Assembly: GCA_016716185.1 (NCBI GenBank)
Contig: JADJWV010000003.1
Location: forward strand, 1-64,000
Length of the DNA: 64,000 bases
Reading direction: 5' to 3'
Origin: Saprospiraceae bacterium
GTDB lineage: Bacteria; Bacteroidota; Bacteroidia; Chitinophagales; Saprospiraceae
Made by a program: the position numbers and the translations under genes. Positions 29,036 to 38,641 of this stretch are shown here, one piece after another (position 1 is the first letter of the stretch; each line of letters opens with the position of its first letter). Below the pieces are notes generated by a model. It did no database searches. It saw nothing but the letters and a program-made list of their open reading frames with translations, and was not told where the DNA came from.

Positions 29036-31255
29036 TTAATATTTTGACGGTACGATCATCAATTTTTCAAATGCGATGATACCTCTGTTGTTTTCAAATT
29101 TTACAAAATAAATTCCTGCTTCGAGCATACCATTCAGGTCAAGCGATAGTGGCTGCCCTTCCCATGGAAGCCTGAAACACATGTTGCCGCAAGCATCGAG
29201 GATACTTACTATACCTTGTTGTTTCAGGCCCTTGAATTCAATTTGAAACAAACCGTTGTTGGGATTTGGGTAAATGTTCATCATGTGTTTCTCAGGACCG
29301 GCAGGTGGTTGGGTGCTTACCACAATAAAATCTTTTGATAATGTGTGCAAAGTAGTATTCGTAATAATTGCCGCATTCATATCGAATACGATTTCTGCAG
29401 TATTATTTATGCGTGCTTTTAAAGGTGCAGAAGACAGAGGCTGCAGAGCATAGGTGATGTAACCCTGCGATCCGGTTTCATTCGCTGAACGATGTGGTAA
29501 CTGAATACCATCAAATCTTACCGTAAGTACATTCCCAACCAAACTATATCGGTATGGATGTGAAGAACCGGTCATTTTAAAAGTTTCCAGATCCAACCAG
29601 CTATCCAGTGTATCGAAGATCGCAACCTGAAAAGCCGTATCATTCCCTGTATTCTGAAAGCGAATCCGGTATTCGATCTGCCGATTGGGTTCAATAAAAT
29701 TTTCCTGACCATATCCTCTGGGCCAGGCGGTTTTATCGTTAGGATCAAATGAACCCCGCGATTCCTGACAATCTATTGCTATATGAAGGTCTTCTTCATC
29801 TTCAGGAAATTGCAACACATAACCCCTGCTGAAATCTCCCTGTTGGTTTTTTCCACAGCCTTCAATCGCAACTGTCGGATTGGATTGTCCAGGATGAAAT
29901 GCAACCTGATCAACCATGAGGCGATAAGTTTTCCCGTTAGCAGGATATTCAAGATCGAGAAAAGCCCCTTTATTGAGCAAGACATTTTTCTTGAGTCCGG
30001 GCATGATATCATCCTCCACAATCCAATATTGAGAAGGTTCTGTCATGTTTTGTTCGCCGGAATTCAGGATCCTGAATTTAACTTTACCTTCAGAACAAAT
30101 GCCATTGACTTCAACATGAGCACCCGACCAGTTGGGCGATGAAAGACAATTTACCTTTGGTAATATTTCTGCCTTCAGACAGTGCGTTTGCCCAACCAAT
30201 GTTCGATTGCAATCCAACTCAACCGTGATTAGAAAAACGCCTTCCTCAAAAACATCGAGATTTCCTATGGCAAATTCTACAACAGGCCATTGAATTAACG
30301 AAGGTTGTATACTGGCTCCTTTATAAATCATAAACGAATCCAGGGTGATCCGGATCAGGGAATTAGGCTCTGCGATGGTGCCGGTATTCTTATAGTGTAT
30401 TTGATAATTGTAATTGACACATCTTCTGACAATCGGAGAACTGACCTCAACTTCAAGCAAGGGACAAACAGAAACCGGCTGAAGTCCGAATTGAAGACTG
30501 ATCAGTTTGGTGGTGCTGTCGATATAGAGTCTCTGGCTTCTGTTACAGGCATTCCACAAAGACGATTTTGAAGAAATGCTAAAATAATGAAAGCCAAACT
30601 CAGCTGAAGAAAAACTCAACAACTGTGGGTTCTTCAGAATTCTGGTTCTTCCATTAAAACTATCGATAATGGTATAATCAGATAACAATTGTTCCTGGTT
30701 GTCGTAGCTACAATTTGAATTTGCATCCCTGTACACACTCAAATACGTAGGAATAAATTGTACGGACTGACAACTCTTATAACCGTTTACCGGAATACTG
30801 TTTGCATTGGTATTGAGAAATTCTATGATTACCGGGGCGTTGGCAATTTCATAACAATGGCTTTGAAGCGGATCCGACAACCATTTGATGCGAAAAAGGG
30901 TTTCGCCATCCGGTAGAGTCATTCCCTGAGCTGCAAAATCCCAGGACACGGTCAGGGCATTAAATCCCTGATGAAAGGAATAGTTACCGCTGTTGAAATT
31001 CGGCAAACGGACCTGGTCGATTCCTGCCAGCTGGCCCAGACGGTTCTCGTCTCTGAAACTTAATTGAAATGCCAGAATATTTTTAAATCCGGTGGCCCTT
31101 AGCTCAATGAAATTCGTATCGCCTACCCAGCCTTTATCAACCGGAAAAATAACAACCTGATCCTGCCCGGATAGTGGCCTGCAAAAGCCACTTAAGGCGA
31201 GAATAAGTACGGCTAATAGTCTATTTCTGATAAATCCAAACATGGGCTTTGCCAT
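29036..31255 (-). CDS. Secreted T9SS protein with DUF11/DUF7619-like domain
   Basis: The 739-residue protein has a signal peptide (LLAVLILALSGFCRPLSGQ), an N-terminal cohesin-like stretch (GDTNFIELRATGFKNILAFQ), middle repeat-type beta domains (VSPIVRRCVNYNYQIHYKNT) and a domain beginning SFDPNDKTAWPRGY with IEYRIRFQNTGNDTAFQVAI that is usual just before T9SS sorting domains. The last 80 residues (MMNIYPNPNNGLFQIEF, LEAGIYFVKF) are a type A T9SS sorting domain. It is probably exported through the outer membrane and fixed to the surface or released. A TACATTTG box at 31266-31273 on the minus strand may be its promoter. Confidence 0.85.
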   Translation of the reverse strand: MAKPMFGFIRNRLLAVLILALSGFCRPLSGQDQVVIFPVDKGWVGDTNFIELRATGFKNILAFQLSFRDENRLGQLAGIDQVRLPNFNSGNYSFHQGFNALTVSWDFAAQGMTLPDGETLFRIKWLSDPLQSHCYEIANAPVIIEFLNTNANSIPVNGYKSCQSVQFIPTYLSVYRDANSNCSYDNQEQLLSDYTIIDSFNGRTRILKNPQLLSFSSAEFGFHYFSISSKSSLWNACNRSQRLYIDSTTKLISLQFGLQPVSVCPLLEVEVSSPIVRRCVNYNYQIHYKNTGTIAEPNSLIRITLDSFMIYKGASIQPSLIQWPVVEFAIGNLDVFEEGVFLITVELDCNRTLVGQTHCLKAEILPKVNCLSSPNWSGAHVEVNGICSEGKVKFRILNSGEQNMTEPSQYWIVEDDIMPGLKKNVLLNKGAFLDLEYPANGKTYRLMVDQVAFHPGQSNPTVAIEGCGKNQQGDFSRGYVLQFPEDEEDLHIAIDCQESRGSFDPNDKTAWPRGYGQENFIEPNRQIEYRIRFQNTGNDTAFQVAIFDTLDSWLDLETFKMTGSSHPYRYSLVGNVLTVRFDGIQLPHRSANETGSQGYITYALQPLSSAPLKARINNTAEIVFDMNAAIITNTTLHTLSKDFIVVSTQPPAGPEKHMMNIYPNPNNGLFQIEFKGLKQQGIVSILDACGNMCFRLPWEGQPLSLDLNGMLEAGIYFVKFENNRGIIAFEKLMIVPSKY

Positions 31256-31265
31256 TATTTCTAAA

Positions 31266-31273
31266 CAAATGTA
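31266..31273 (-). promoter_or_regulatory. Possible -7 box of the T9SS protein gene
   Basis: Minus-strand TACATTTG matches TAnnTTTG 10 bases before the ATG at 31255. No TTG at the usual distance was found. Confidence 0.4.
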
Positions 31274-31390
31274 GGATATGCGATCGGTCCTGTAAAATAA
31301 AAAAAAATTGGTTTGTAGAATATTCTTTATATTTGAATTAGTTTAATTAATTAATATTCAGTTGTTTATAAAATTTATTTGTAGCCCAAA

Positions 31391-32797
31391 ATGAAAAGTC
31401 CCTTTGTTCTGGAGTTATATAACACCTTAAATGCCAAACAGCGCCAGCGATTCATTGAATTCCTGAAATCACCCTATTTCAATACAAACAAGAAATTAAT
31501 TGAAGGTTTGCTTGCCCTGCAATCCCTGATTCTTAAAAAAACTGATTTGATTAAGCCGGAATTATTCCATGCGCTCTATCCGGGAGAAAACTATGCCGAT
31601 ATAAAATTGCGTTTGTTTTTTTCAGAACTGCTCAACCAATTAAAGACTTTCATTTTTATCGAATCCAAACACAAATCAGAAATAGAAAAAAATCTACTCC
31701 TCCTCAAACATCTTCGCAAAAATCAAAAGATCAGGGAATTTGAAAGAGAAGCTTCAAAATTACAAGAGACCATCGATTCAGGTGATCATTGGGACCCGCA
31801 ACGCTACGAATGGAAGCATCAGCTGGATATGGAAATTCTATCCTACGAATCATTCAGAAACAGATTCACGCATTTCGATTTTGGGCTCTGCGCCGAACAT
31901 CTGGAAGTATCTGCCTTGATTCAACGACTCCGAATTTATCTCGAACAACTTTCGCATGAATCCATTGGCCGTAAATCTTCCGAATATCCTATGGTGGATG
32001 TCTGGATGCAACAAGCTGTCGTTCAAAACTGGGCGAAATATCCCGAGTTAAAATTATACCTGCTGGCGATCCAACTGTTCCGGAATCCCGAACAGGAAAC
32101 CTACTTCGATGAATATCTTGATTTGCTTAAACAACATGAAAAATATTTCGACTTCGAATACGGTCGTGAATTATACCTCACTGCTTTGAATTATGGCATC
32201 CGTAAAATCAATCAAAACAACACCAAATATTTTCGGATCACACTGAACTTATTTCAACATTGCATTGAAAATACCTGGATTCTGGACTACGGAGTGATGA
32301 GTTCCCTGACTTATAAAAACATTATCGTATTGTGTATCAGGATGAATGATCTGGAATTAGCCGAACAGGTCCTTGAAAAATACAAAGCCCTTGTAAATGT
32401 CAAAGACCGAAATATGATCTATCAGTTCTGCAAGGCGAAAATTCAGAAAGAAAGAGGCCAATATCAACAGGCATTATATCTGTTAAATACCAGCATTTTC
32501 AAAGATCCGCTTATCGAACTCAATGCCCGGGTGGAAATGATTAAAATTTATTATGAATTGAAGGAATCGGAACTGATGGGTAATCAAATTATTGCTACTA
32601 AAAATCTGATCCGCAGATCTAAAAAATTGGGTTATCACCGGGACTATTACATTAATTTTCTGGCATCGGCAGGCAAACTCAACCACACTTTGAAACTACC
32701 TGCCAAAGAAAAAGACAAATGGCTTTCTGAAATTTTGAACGACAAAAAATTAATTGAAAAAACCTGGCTTCACAGCATGGTATCTAAACTAAACTGA
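31391..32797 (+). CDS. Conserved helical protein of unknown function
   Basis: This 468-residue product lacks a signal peptide or membrane segment and is almost wholly helical, with a TPR-like rhythm in its second half (LELAEQVLEKYKALVN, RGQYQQALYLLNTSIF). The N-terminus (LELYNTLNAKQRQRFIEFLK, FNTNKKLIEGLLALQ) is a helical start I cannot place in a named family. It lies divergently from the T9SS gene at 29036-31255 and converges on the giant T9SS protein; its stop is only two bases from that gene's stop. It is probably cytoplasmic. TATATTTG near 31327 upstream could be a -7 box. No function is proposed. Confidence 0.7.
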   Translation: MKSPFVLELYNTLNAKQRQRFIEFLKSPYFNTNKKLIEGLLALQSLILKKTDLIKPELFHALYPGENYADIKLRLFFSELLNQLKTFIFIESKHKSEIEKNLLLLKHLRKNQKIREFEREASKLQETIDSGDHWDPQRYEWKHQLDMEILSYESFRNRFTHFDFGLCAEHLEVSALIQRLRIYLEQLSHESIGRKSSEYPMVDVWMQQAVVQNWAKYPELKLYLLAIQLFRNPEQETYFDEYLDLLKQHEKYFDFEYGRELYLTALNYGIRKINQNNTKYFRITLNLFQHCIENTWILDYGVMSSLTYKNIIVLCIRMNDLELAEQVLEKYKALVNVKDRNMIYQFCKAKIQKERGQYQQALYLLNTSIFKDPLIELNARVEMIKIYYELKESELMGNQIIATKNLIRRSKKLGYHRDYYINFLASAGKLNHTLKLPAKEKDKWLSEILNDKKLIEKTWLHSMVSKLN

Positions 32798-32798
32798 A

Positions 32799-35700
32799 TT
32801 AACGCAGCAGGGTAATATCACCACTGGCTTGATGCCTGCCGCCAAATTTATCCCGCCATTCAACGCGGTAAACAAATACGGCAGGATTCGCCGGTTGTCC
32901 TTTTAACTGTCCATCCCAGCCTATGCTGTTGTTGTTCGGAGGAAAGGATCGGCTTTCGAATACTTGTTCGCCCCAACGATTGTAAATTGCAAATAAATCG
33001 ATCAACTCCACATCCTGATTCGCAAATACAGTCACGCGGTCATTAATCTGATCGCCGTTCGGACTAAAAACATTAGGTACATACACTTCTCCGGAACCCA
33101 CTACGATCAAATATAAATTGAGAACAGAATCACAACCCCGTTGGGTAAAATGATTGAAGGAATAGCTTCCACTCTTTTCGTATAGTTCACCATTCGCATT
33201 CCACACATGCTTGTTTAATGCACATATGGTGTCGAAATGCTTGAATTCAGGATGGATGATGAGTAGTAATTGAAAATCAGAATCACATCCATGTATGGTT
33301 TTTGAATTCAAATTATAAATTCCGCTTGCTGTGTATTCCTTTGCGGTAGGCTCCCAATAATAAACTACGCAACTTTCTACCGTGTCTACGTTTTGATATT
33401 CCGGATAAAAGTTTAAATTCACCTGAATGGTTGAATCGCAACCATATTGATTGGCTGCCGGTAAAATGATCTCTCCTCTTGTATTATCTACGTCAAACCA
33501 TTGCTGGTGAATCCTTACTCCTGTAGACGGACATACGAATGTGTCCAATTGAAATTTGGTTTCAGGCAAGATTTGAACATTAACATCGATGATGGAGTCA
33601 CATTTATTTTGATTAGCGGACGATAGTACCAGGCGTCCGGCAGTTCTGTTTTCATCAAATCGTTGTTGATGTATGACCAAAGAACTTCCTTTGCATATCG
33701 CTGTATCGAGCTTCGAAGTCGAAGTTGCACGAACACTCAACTGCACAGTTATCAACGAATCACAACCATAATGATTCACACCAGGTAAAATGATTTCACC
33801 TTTCAAACGGTTTTCGTCAAACTTCCTGCTATGGATGATTAAGGATTCCCCTGGACATATTGATGTATCTATTTTTGAACTGGTTGTTGGTAAGATTTTA
33901 AGTTCGACATGGATGGAAGAATCACAACCGAATTGATTTGCATTCTTGAGCAAAACATTTCCGCTCCTGTTTAACTCATCAAATAGTTGGTTGTGGATCG
34001 ATACCACTCCTCCCGGACAAATGCTGGTATCCAGTCTGGCCTGGCTGGTTTGTAGTAAATTTATTTTAACATGGAGAATGGAATCGCAGCCAAATTGATT
34101 CATACCAGATAGCAGCACATCTCCATTTAATCTGGATGCATGGAATAACTCTTGGTGGATCTCCAGCGTATCTGATGGACAAATCGAACGTTCTATAACA
34201 CCTTCGCTATAAGGTAAAATTGAAATATTTACTTCAATGATGGAATCACATCCATTTTGATTTAATCCTGCGAGTACAATAGTCCCTGCAGTCCTCGACG
34301 AATCAAATTTTTGTTGATGTAAAATTAAACTGTCGGTAGGACAAATGGATGCATAGAATATCGATGATGTATGCGATTTGAAATGAATTTGAACCTGAAT
34401 CATCGAGTCGCAACCCTTGTGATTCAGATTCTTTAGTAAAATCACACCCTGCGTTCGATTAGAATCGAACACCTCCTGATGAATTTCCAATTGTGTGGAT
34501 GGACAGATCGCTGTATCCAATATAAAAAAACCTGGCTGTAGGATATATGATTCAACCCTCACCAAAGAATCACAGCCAAAACCTCTGGTGTTGTTGAATC
34601 TCAACAGGCCGTTGGGATTCCTATCTGAAAACCACACATCGCCAAGCTGTACAGAATCATTCAAACAAATTTCGGGATGAAGTGTATCCGGAATATTCTG
34701 ATCGCAGGGAAACAAGCCAAAATCAATAGAAAAATTATTCTCTCCGTCTTTCCCTGTTAAATAATTTAAAGCAATCTTATTTTGATATACAGGAGGCAAT
34801 GGCAAATTTTTAGATGCGTCCGAATCATTTTCTGAATTTCCAAAATTGATCCGGGAGTGATACATGGTAGTTGCATACGGAATGTAATTATGAATAAATT
34901 CTCCGTTTACATAATGTGTATCTCTCCCGATTTGAATTACATACTCGGTATAGGGATCTAAGCCTTGGAAATAATACAATCCATTTGTATCTGTCTGGGT
35001 TTGCCGCAATAGTGTATCGTTCTTAAAGAGTAATACTTCGACGGCAGCCAGAGAATTTTCATTAGGATCCTGCACCCCATCCTGGTCGCGATCAGACCAG
35101 ATGTAATTTCCAATGGAAACACCAATTCCTTTTGAAGTAGATGAACCTATTAATAATTCAATATCCCCAAGGCCTGCGGCTTTTCCAAATGTACCATACT
35201 CGCCGGTAAAAATATTATAATTCACCCTTTTGCTTCCCAATGAATTATCGAGTTGACTCCAACCATTCGACCAGATATTTGCCGGATCCATAAGCGTAGC
35301 CACAATGGTATTGTAACTTGGATGTGCGGCAAGAGCCCCAAGCGTACTTTCCTGATGACTGTAAAATCCATCCTGAAAATAAAACTCACCACCACAAACA
35401 CCTTGATTGTTATTCACTCCCAAGGTGGTATGGAATCCAGCTGTGGCATTTTGCTCCAGCAGATATGATCCTTTTAAATGAAAGAGTTTTAAATTATCTC
35501 CACCGGCAAAACTAATATACACAACTCCATCTCTGGTATTGGTACCATAATCGCGGCCACCGGTCTGATATCCATAGCGATCACCCAATGAAACGATCAT
35601 GTTACCATCAGAATCGAATTCTATATCAGACAATACCGGAACCGGGCCACAAACCACATCCGCTCCAATAAAATAATAATAGAAATTTCGATTCCAGGGC

Positions 35701-37292
35701 CTGAAGGTCGAACAGTAATTCGAGTTAAGAAATCCTTTTACATAATTGAGATCAAACGAAACCACATTATTGAAATTGCCATCTTTATATGCATAAACTA
35801 CTGCTTTCAAATCATCGGGATTGTTGGTTGATTCGGCTGAGCACACGCCACCAACATACAAAACGCCTTGATGATATTTCAATCCCCACGGCCTCCAATC
35901 TCCAGCATCGCTGCAACCGGGATCTGGGATGGGGATTTCCTGTATTCTGTTTGCCGTAACCGGTAAGACCAAAGGATTGCCAAGGGCAATGCTGATGAGG
36001 GACCGGTTGAAAAGATTAACAGCATATAAAGTATCTTCTGATTCATTTATATCGATATCGCCCAAACCCCATTTTCCAATCTTATCGAATGCTGCGGTAT
36101 CGTGCGAAGCCTGCAACGGATTCAACGGTAAATTCCTTACAAGCGTAGCTTCGTTTCCAGTAGGAATACCAAAAGAATCAAAATTTAATAAGATACTGGT
36201 GTTACCATAATATCTGTAACCTGCTCTGAACGGAGGATTGGGTAGAAACCCATTCAAGTCTGTTTTATAAATAGCTCCCAATCCACCGGGACCCAAGGAT
36301 GCATTTCTTTTTAAAAAAGCTCCGGAAAATAACTGTCTCGAACTTTTCTGAAAACTCAGTCCCCAAACCGATCCCGTTTCTCCGGCACTTGCCAGATAAT
36401 AATTTCCATTCGGTCCGGTGCGAGGACCCCCTTCTGTTGTATTGTAAAGATTAGCGACTAATGTAGGTTCATTAAAAGCAGGACTGGCCCTGTTCAGCGC
36501 ATTGCATTTTGCAAAACAAGTGGAAACCATCCATGGATTTGGGTCGATGAGGCTGGTGATCTGATAAATTCCAAGATCATTATTGCATGTACCCACATGT
36601 GCAATTTGAGTACGCGTCTTATTATCTGAACCAGGATTGGCATCGAACAAAATGGGATCGATCTGGTATTCTATGCGAAGATTTTGTCCCGGATTCAGAT
36701 TTCCGATAGCCCACAACCCATTTGTACCTGTTCGGGTAATTCCATACAATTGTTTCGCATCGTTGTACAATCTGACTTCAATTCCTGAAATCCCATTTTC
36801 CGAACTTTCCTGAATTCCGTTGTTGTTGTAATCTGAAAAAACTTTACCTCCGATAAAATCACTTCCTGCACACAGAGGCGGATCACAGGGACCAGGCAGT
36901 TGAATAATCCGCGAGCTTGCCTGGCAAGTGCCACCTTCAAATTCGGCAGTTAAGTTATAATTCATACCATCAGGGACCAACACAAACTTCACATACGGCG
37001 GACAGCCTTTCATTGCCGGATTGAAATATTTTGTCTGGCCGTTAAGAATCACTCTGATCCGTTCACCTGCTACCGGCATGTTCCAACTTAAATATGCAGC
37101 TACTATGACTTTAGACTGGTTTCCGGTGGCCATACTGTACTCACAATCGCCGACGATCACTTTGTCGATATTCAGGTTACAGGCTAAATGATTTAAGTTC
37201 TTAGATGTTGAAATGTCTGAGGTATTACCAATCCGTAACCAACCCGGCAACAACGGAAGAGAAAACAGCACCAGATTGTAGAGTTTCCACAT
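32799..37292 (-). CDS. Giant T9SS type B surface protein with SdrD-B and nine repeat domains
   Basis: I place the start at the ATG at 37292 (MWKLYNLVLFSLPLLPGWLR, a signal peptide) rather than 14 codons upstream. SdrD-type B domains (GKVFSDYNNNGIQESSENGI; YIWSDRDQDGVQDPNENSL) flank a long central region with YVGGVCSAESTNNPDD. Then follow about nine repeats of some 56 residues of the form SICPGESLIIHSRKFDENR...GCDSLI. The C-terminus (VYVPNVFSPNGDQINDRV, AIYNRWGEQVFES, GDITLLR) is the gliding-associated CHU_C type B sorting domain. The total is about 1497 residues. It should be an outer-surface adhesin or filament protein exported by T9SS. Frame and codon use look intact across 4.5 kb, unlike many neighbours. 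Confidence 0.9.
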   Translation of the reverse strand: MWKLYNLVLFSLPLLPGWLRIGNTSDISTSKNLNHLACNLNIDKVIVGDCEYSMATGNQSKVIVAAYLSWNMPVAGERIRVILNGQTKYFNPAMKGCPPYVKFVLVPDGMNYNLTAEFEGGTCQASSRIIQLPGPCDPPLCAGSDFIGGKVFSDYNNNGIQESSENGISGIEVRLYNDAKQLYGITRTGTNGLWAIGNLNPGQNLRIEYQIDPILFDANPGSDNKTRTQIAHVGTCNNDLGIYQITSLIDPNPWMVSTCFAKCNALNRASPAFNEPTLVANLYNTTEGGPRTGPNGNYYLASAGETGSVWGLSFQKSSRQLFSGAFLKRNASLGPGGLGAIYKTDLNGFLPNPPFRAGYRYYGNTSILLNFDSFGIPTGNEATLVRNLPLNPLQASHDTAAFDKIGKWGLGDIDINESEDTLYAVNLFNRSLISIALGNPLVLPVTANRIQEIPIPDPGCSDAGDWRPWGLKYHQGVLYVGGVCSAESTNNPDDLKAVVYAYKDGNFNNVVSFDLNYVKGFLNSNYCSTFRPWNRNFYYYFIGADVVCGPVPVLSDIEFDSDGNMIVSLGDRYGYQTGGRDYGTNTRDGVVYISFAGGDNLKLFHLKGSYLLEQNATAGFHTTLGVNNNQGVCGGEFYFQDGFYSHQESTLGALAAHPSYNTIVATLMDPANIWSNGWSQLDNSLGSKRVNYNIFTGEYGTFGKAAGLGDIELLIGSSTSKGIGVSIGNYIWSDRDQDGVQDPNENSLAAVEVLLFKNDTLLRQTQTDTNGLYYFQGLDPYTEYVIQIGRDTHYVNGEFIHNYIPYATTMYHSRINFGNSENDSDASKNLPLPPVYQNKIALNYLTGKDGENNFSIDFGLFPCDQNIPDTLHPEICLNDSVQLGDVWFSDRNPNGLLRFNNTRGFGCDSLVRVESYILQPGFFILDTAICPSTQLEIHQEVFDSNRTQGVILLKNLNHKGCDSMIQVQIHFKSHTSSIFYASICPTDSLILHQQKFDSSRTAGTIVLAGLNQNGCDSIIEVNISILPYSEGVIERSICPSDTLEIHQELFHASRLNGDVLLSGMNQFGCDSILHVKINLLQTSQARLDTSICPGGVVSIHNQLFDELNRSGNVLLKNANQFGCDSSIHVELKILPTTSSKIDTSICPGESLIIHSRKFDENRLKGEIILPGVNHYGCDSLITVQLSVRATSTSKLDTAICKGSSLVIHQQRFDENRTAGRLVLSSANQNKCDSIIDVNVQILPETKFQLDTFVCPSTGVRIHQQWFDVDNTRGEIILPAANQYGCDSTIQVNLNFYPEYQNVDTVESCVVYYWEPTAKEYTASGIYNLNSKTIHGCDSDFQLLLIIHPEFKHFDTICALNKHVWNANGELYEKSGSYSFNHFTQRGCDSVLNLYLIVVGSGEVYVPNVFSPNGDQINDRVTVFANQDVELIDLFAIYNRWGEQVFESRSFPPNNNSIGWDGQLKGQPANPAVFVYRVEWRDKFGGRHQASGDITLLR
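33380..34670 (-). repeat. About nine 56-residue coding repeats (SICP...GCDS)
   Basis: Inside the giant T9SS gene, units of about 168 bases each encode a Cys-containing start (TSICPG or similar), IHxQxFDxxR, and an end NxxGCDSxIxVxI. Each carries two Cys, so an intradomain disulphide is possible. Divergence between units is high in DNA but the framework is constant. Confidence 0.8.
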
Positions 37293-37468
37293 GATATGGA
37301 GTTTCCTTCGATAAAAAGCAGTTAAAGATAACATGAATTCTTTGGGATCTGAAAGTTTATTTTTGATGGCAAAAGAATAAGAGACTAAAGCAAGAAGCTG
37401 GAGGCAAGAAGTTGGAAGCCTAAAGCTTAAAGCTTAAAATGGTGCTTTAAATTTAAAACAGTTACAAT

Positions 37469-37484
37469 ACTAACATTTGTTAGT
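37469..37484. repeat. ACTAAC...GTTAGT palindrome, site 5
   Basis: ACTAACATTTGTTAGT, with symmetric arms of six bases. It lies upstream of the giant T9SS gene on its promoter side. Confidence 0.6.
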
Positions 37485-37718
37485 GTGTATAAAATTTGAT
37501 TTCTTGCTGAATCTGTAAATCATCACATGATTAAAGATCACTCGAATTAGAAATGTAAAATTTTAGGAAATATCTTTAAATTTCTAAATATTAAAGGATT
37601 AAAAAAATTTTCTGCGAAATTTCAGTCCGTAAGGCAAAAATATTTACATAAAATAGATTCATTTAAATCAATCTTAAGCCCGATATGTATCTCTTGATTA
37701 TTACAAGGACTATTGGTC

Positions 37719-37776
37719 TCCCATTAAAATAAAGATGATTATTTCTTGTTTTTATGGCTATGTTATTTTATCGGGA
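37719..37776. repeat. 58-bp hairpin element, family 1 (copy C, diverged)
   Basis: TCCCATTAAAATAAAG opens and TTTTATCGGGA closes the element. It has the same length and direction as 21736-21793 but a more diverged centre. Confidence 0.6.
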
Positions 37777-37923
37777 TTTCGACCTTTCGAAAATTAACTT
37801 TATAATTTAAGCAGCCACCGTTGGCCTCCTGCAGATGATGCTGATAACTCAGATGAATACATTGAATGATTTATATACAAGGAATTGCTCTTTACTCTCC
37901 CTTCACAACAGGAAAGATTGAAC

Positions 37924-38292
37924 TCATTTCAGTCCTTTTAATATGCGTATCACGGCTTTCTCTATTTCGCCATAATCCAATTTAGTTTTACCTACATAAA
38001 TAAACATCAACAGAAGTTTTCTGGAAGTTACATGGTCTTGCCAATGCAAACGATAGGCCTCGCGGATCCTTCTTTTCAGTAAATTGCGGTCGGTCGCCTT
38101 TTTAAATGCCCTTTTTGAAACAGAAATTCCAATTTGGGGGTCGGTAATTTGAAAATCCGGTTCATCCGGGATTTCACGGAATTTCAATAAAAGAGGATGA
38201 GAAAACCTGGAATCAGCTTCCTCAAATAATTTTTCAATTTGTTTTCTGGATTTTAATCGGAGCCTTTCTGGAAATGAATAGCGTTGGCTCAC
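37924..38292 (-). CDS. rnpA: Ribonuclease P protein component
   Basis: This 122-residue basic protein binds the RNase P RNA and helps trim tRNA 5' ends. The family motif RNLLKRRIREAYRL (RNxxKRxxRE) is at about residues 76-89, preceded by IGISVSKRAFKKATD. FPERLRLKSRKQIEKLFEE is the normal N-terminus. It lies 14 bases downstream of rpmH, the classic rpmH-rnpA pair, and should be transcribed from the rpmH promoter. Confidence 0.95.
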   Translation of the reverse strand: MSQRYSFPERLRLKSRKQIEKLFEEADSRFSHPLLLKFREIPDEPDFQITDPQIGISVSKRAFKKATDRNLLKRRIREAYRLHWQDHVTSRKLLLMFIYVGKTKLDYGEIEKAVIRILKGLK

Positions 38293-38306
38293 GGCCTGGC
38301 CTGTGA

Positions 38307-38462
38307 TTATTTCAGGCCTCTTTCGTCGGAAACACTCAGCTTGGCCCTTCCACGCGAACGCCTGCGAGCAAGCACTTTGCGTCCGTTTTTAGACGCCATA
38401 CGGCTCCTGAATCCGTGCTTATTCGATCTTTTTCTTCTGGAAGGTTGAAATGTCCTTTTCAT
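38307..38462 (-). CDS. rpmH: Ribosomal protein L34
   Basis: The 51-residue product MKRTFQPSRRKRSNKHGFRS continues through RMASKNGRKVLARRRSRGR and ends KLSVSDERGLK. It is the textbook L34 sequence of the 50S subunit, with a short C-terminal extension usual in Bacteroidota. It is the first gene of the rpmH-rnpA operon. Confidence 0.97.
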   Translation of the reverse strand: MKRTFQPSRRKRSNKHGFRSRMASKNGRKVLARRRSRGRAKLSVSDERGLK

Positions 38463-38498
38463 AACTAATTAATTATCAACGACTTTTAAAAGGGATCG

Positions 38499-38506
38499 CA
38501 AAGATA
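38499..38506 (-). promoter_or_regulatory. -7 promoter box of rpmH-rnpA
   Basis: TATCTTTG on the minus strand fits TAnnTTTG, 36 bases before the rpmH start. A TTG lies about 25 bases further upstream. It is the only good candidate for this operon. Confidence 0.55.
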
Positions 38507-38641
38507 CTACAATTCTGATCTTTTCCATAATCAATTTATATACAAATTCATTTTTTCGAAATGATCAGGCCACTTTTGTCTTCAGCTCGCGAGTTGTGAC
38601 CAATCCCCTGGTTCTTTTTCTCAACTCTTATGTCAGTAATA

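Larger units (their letters stand above)
37335..37923. other. AT-rich gap holding two repeat elements
   Basis: Besides the palindrome at 37469 and the hairpin element at 37719, nothing was recognised. The left part has AAGCTTAAAGC-type words like those at 21840-21890. Confidence 0.5.

Noticed and set aside
29779..30142. Frames on both strands within the 29036-31255 gene
   Set aside because: Shadows of the T9SS protein gene without independent support.
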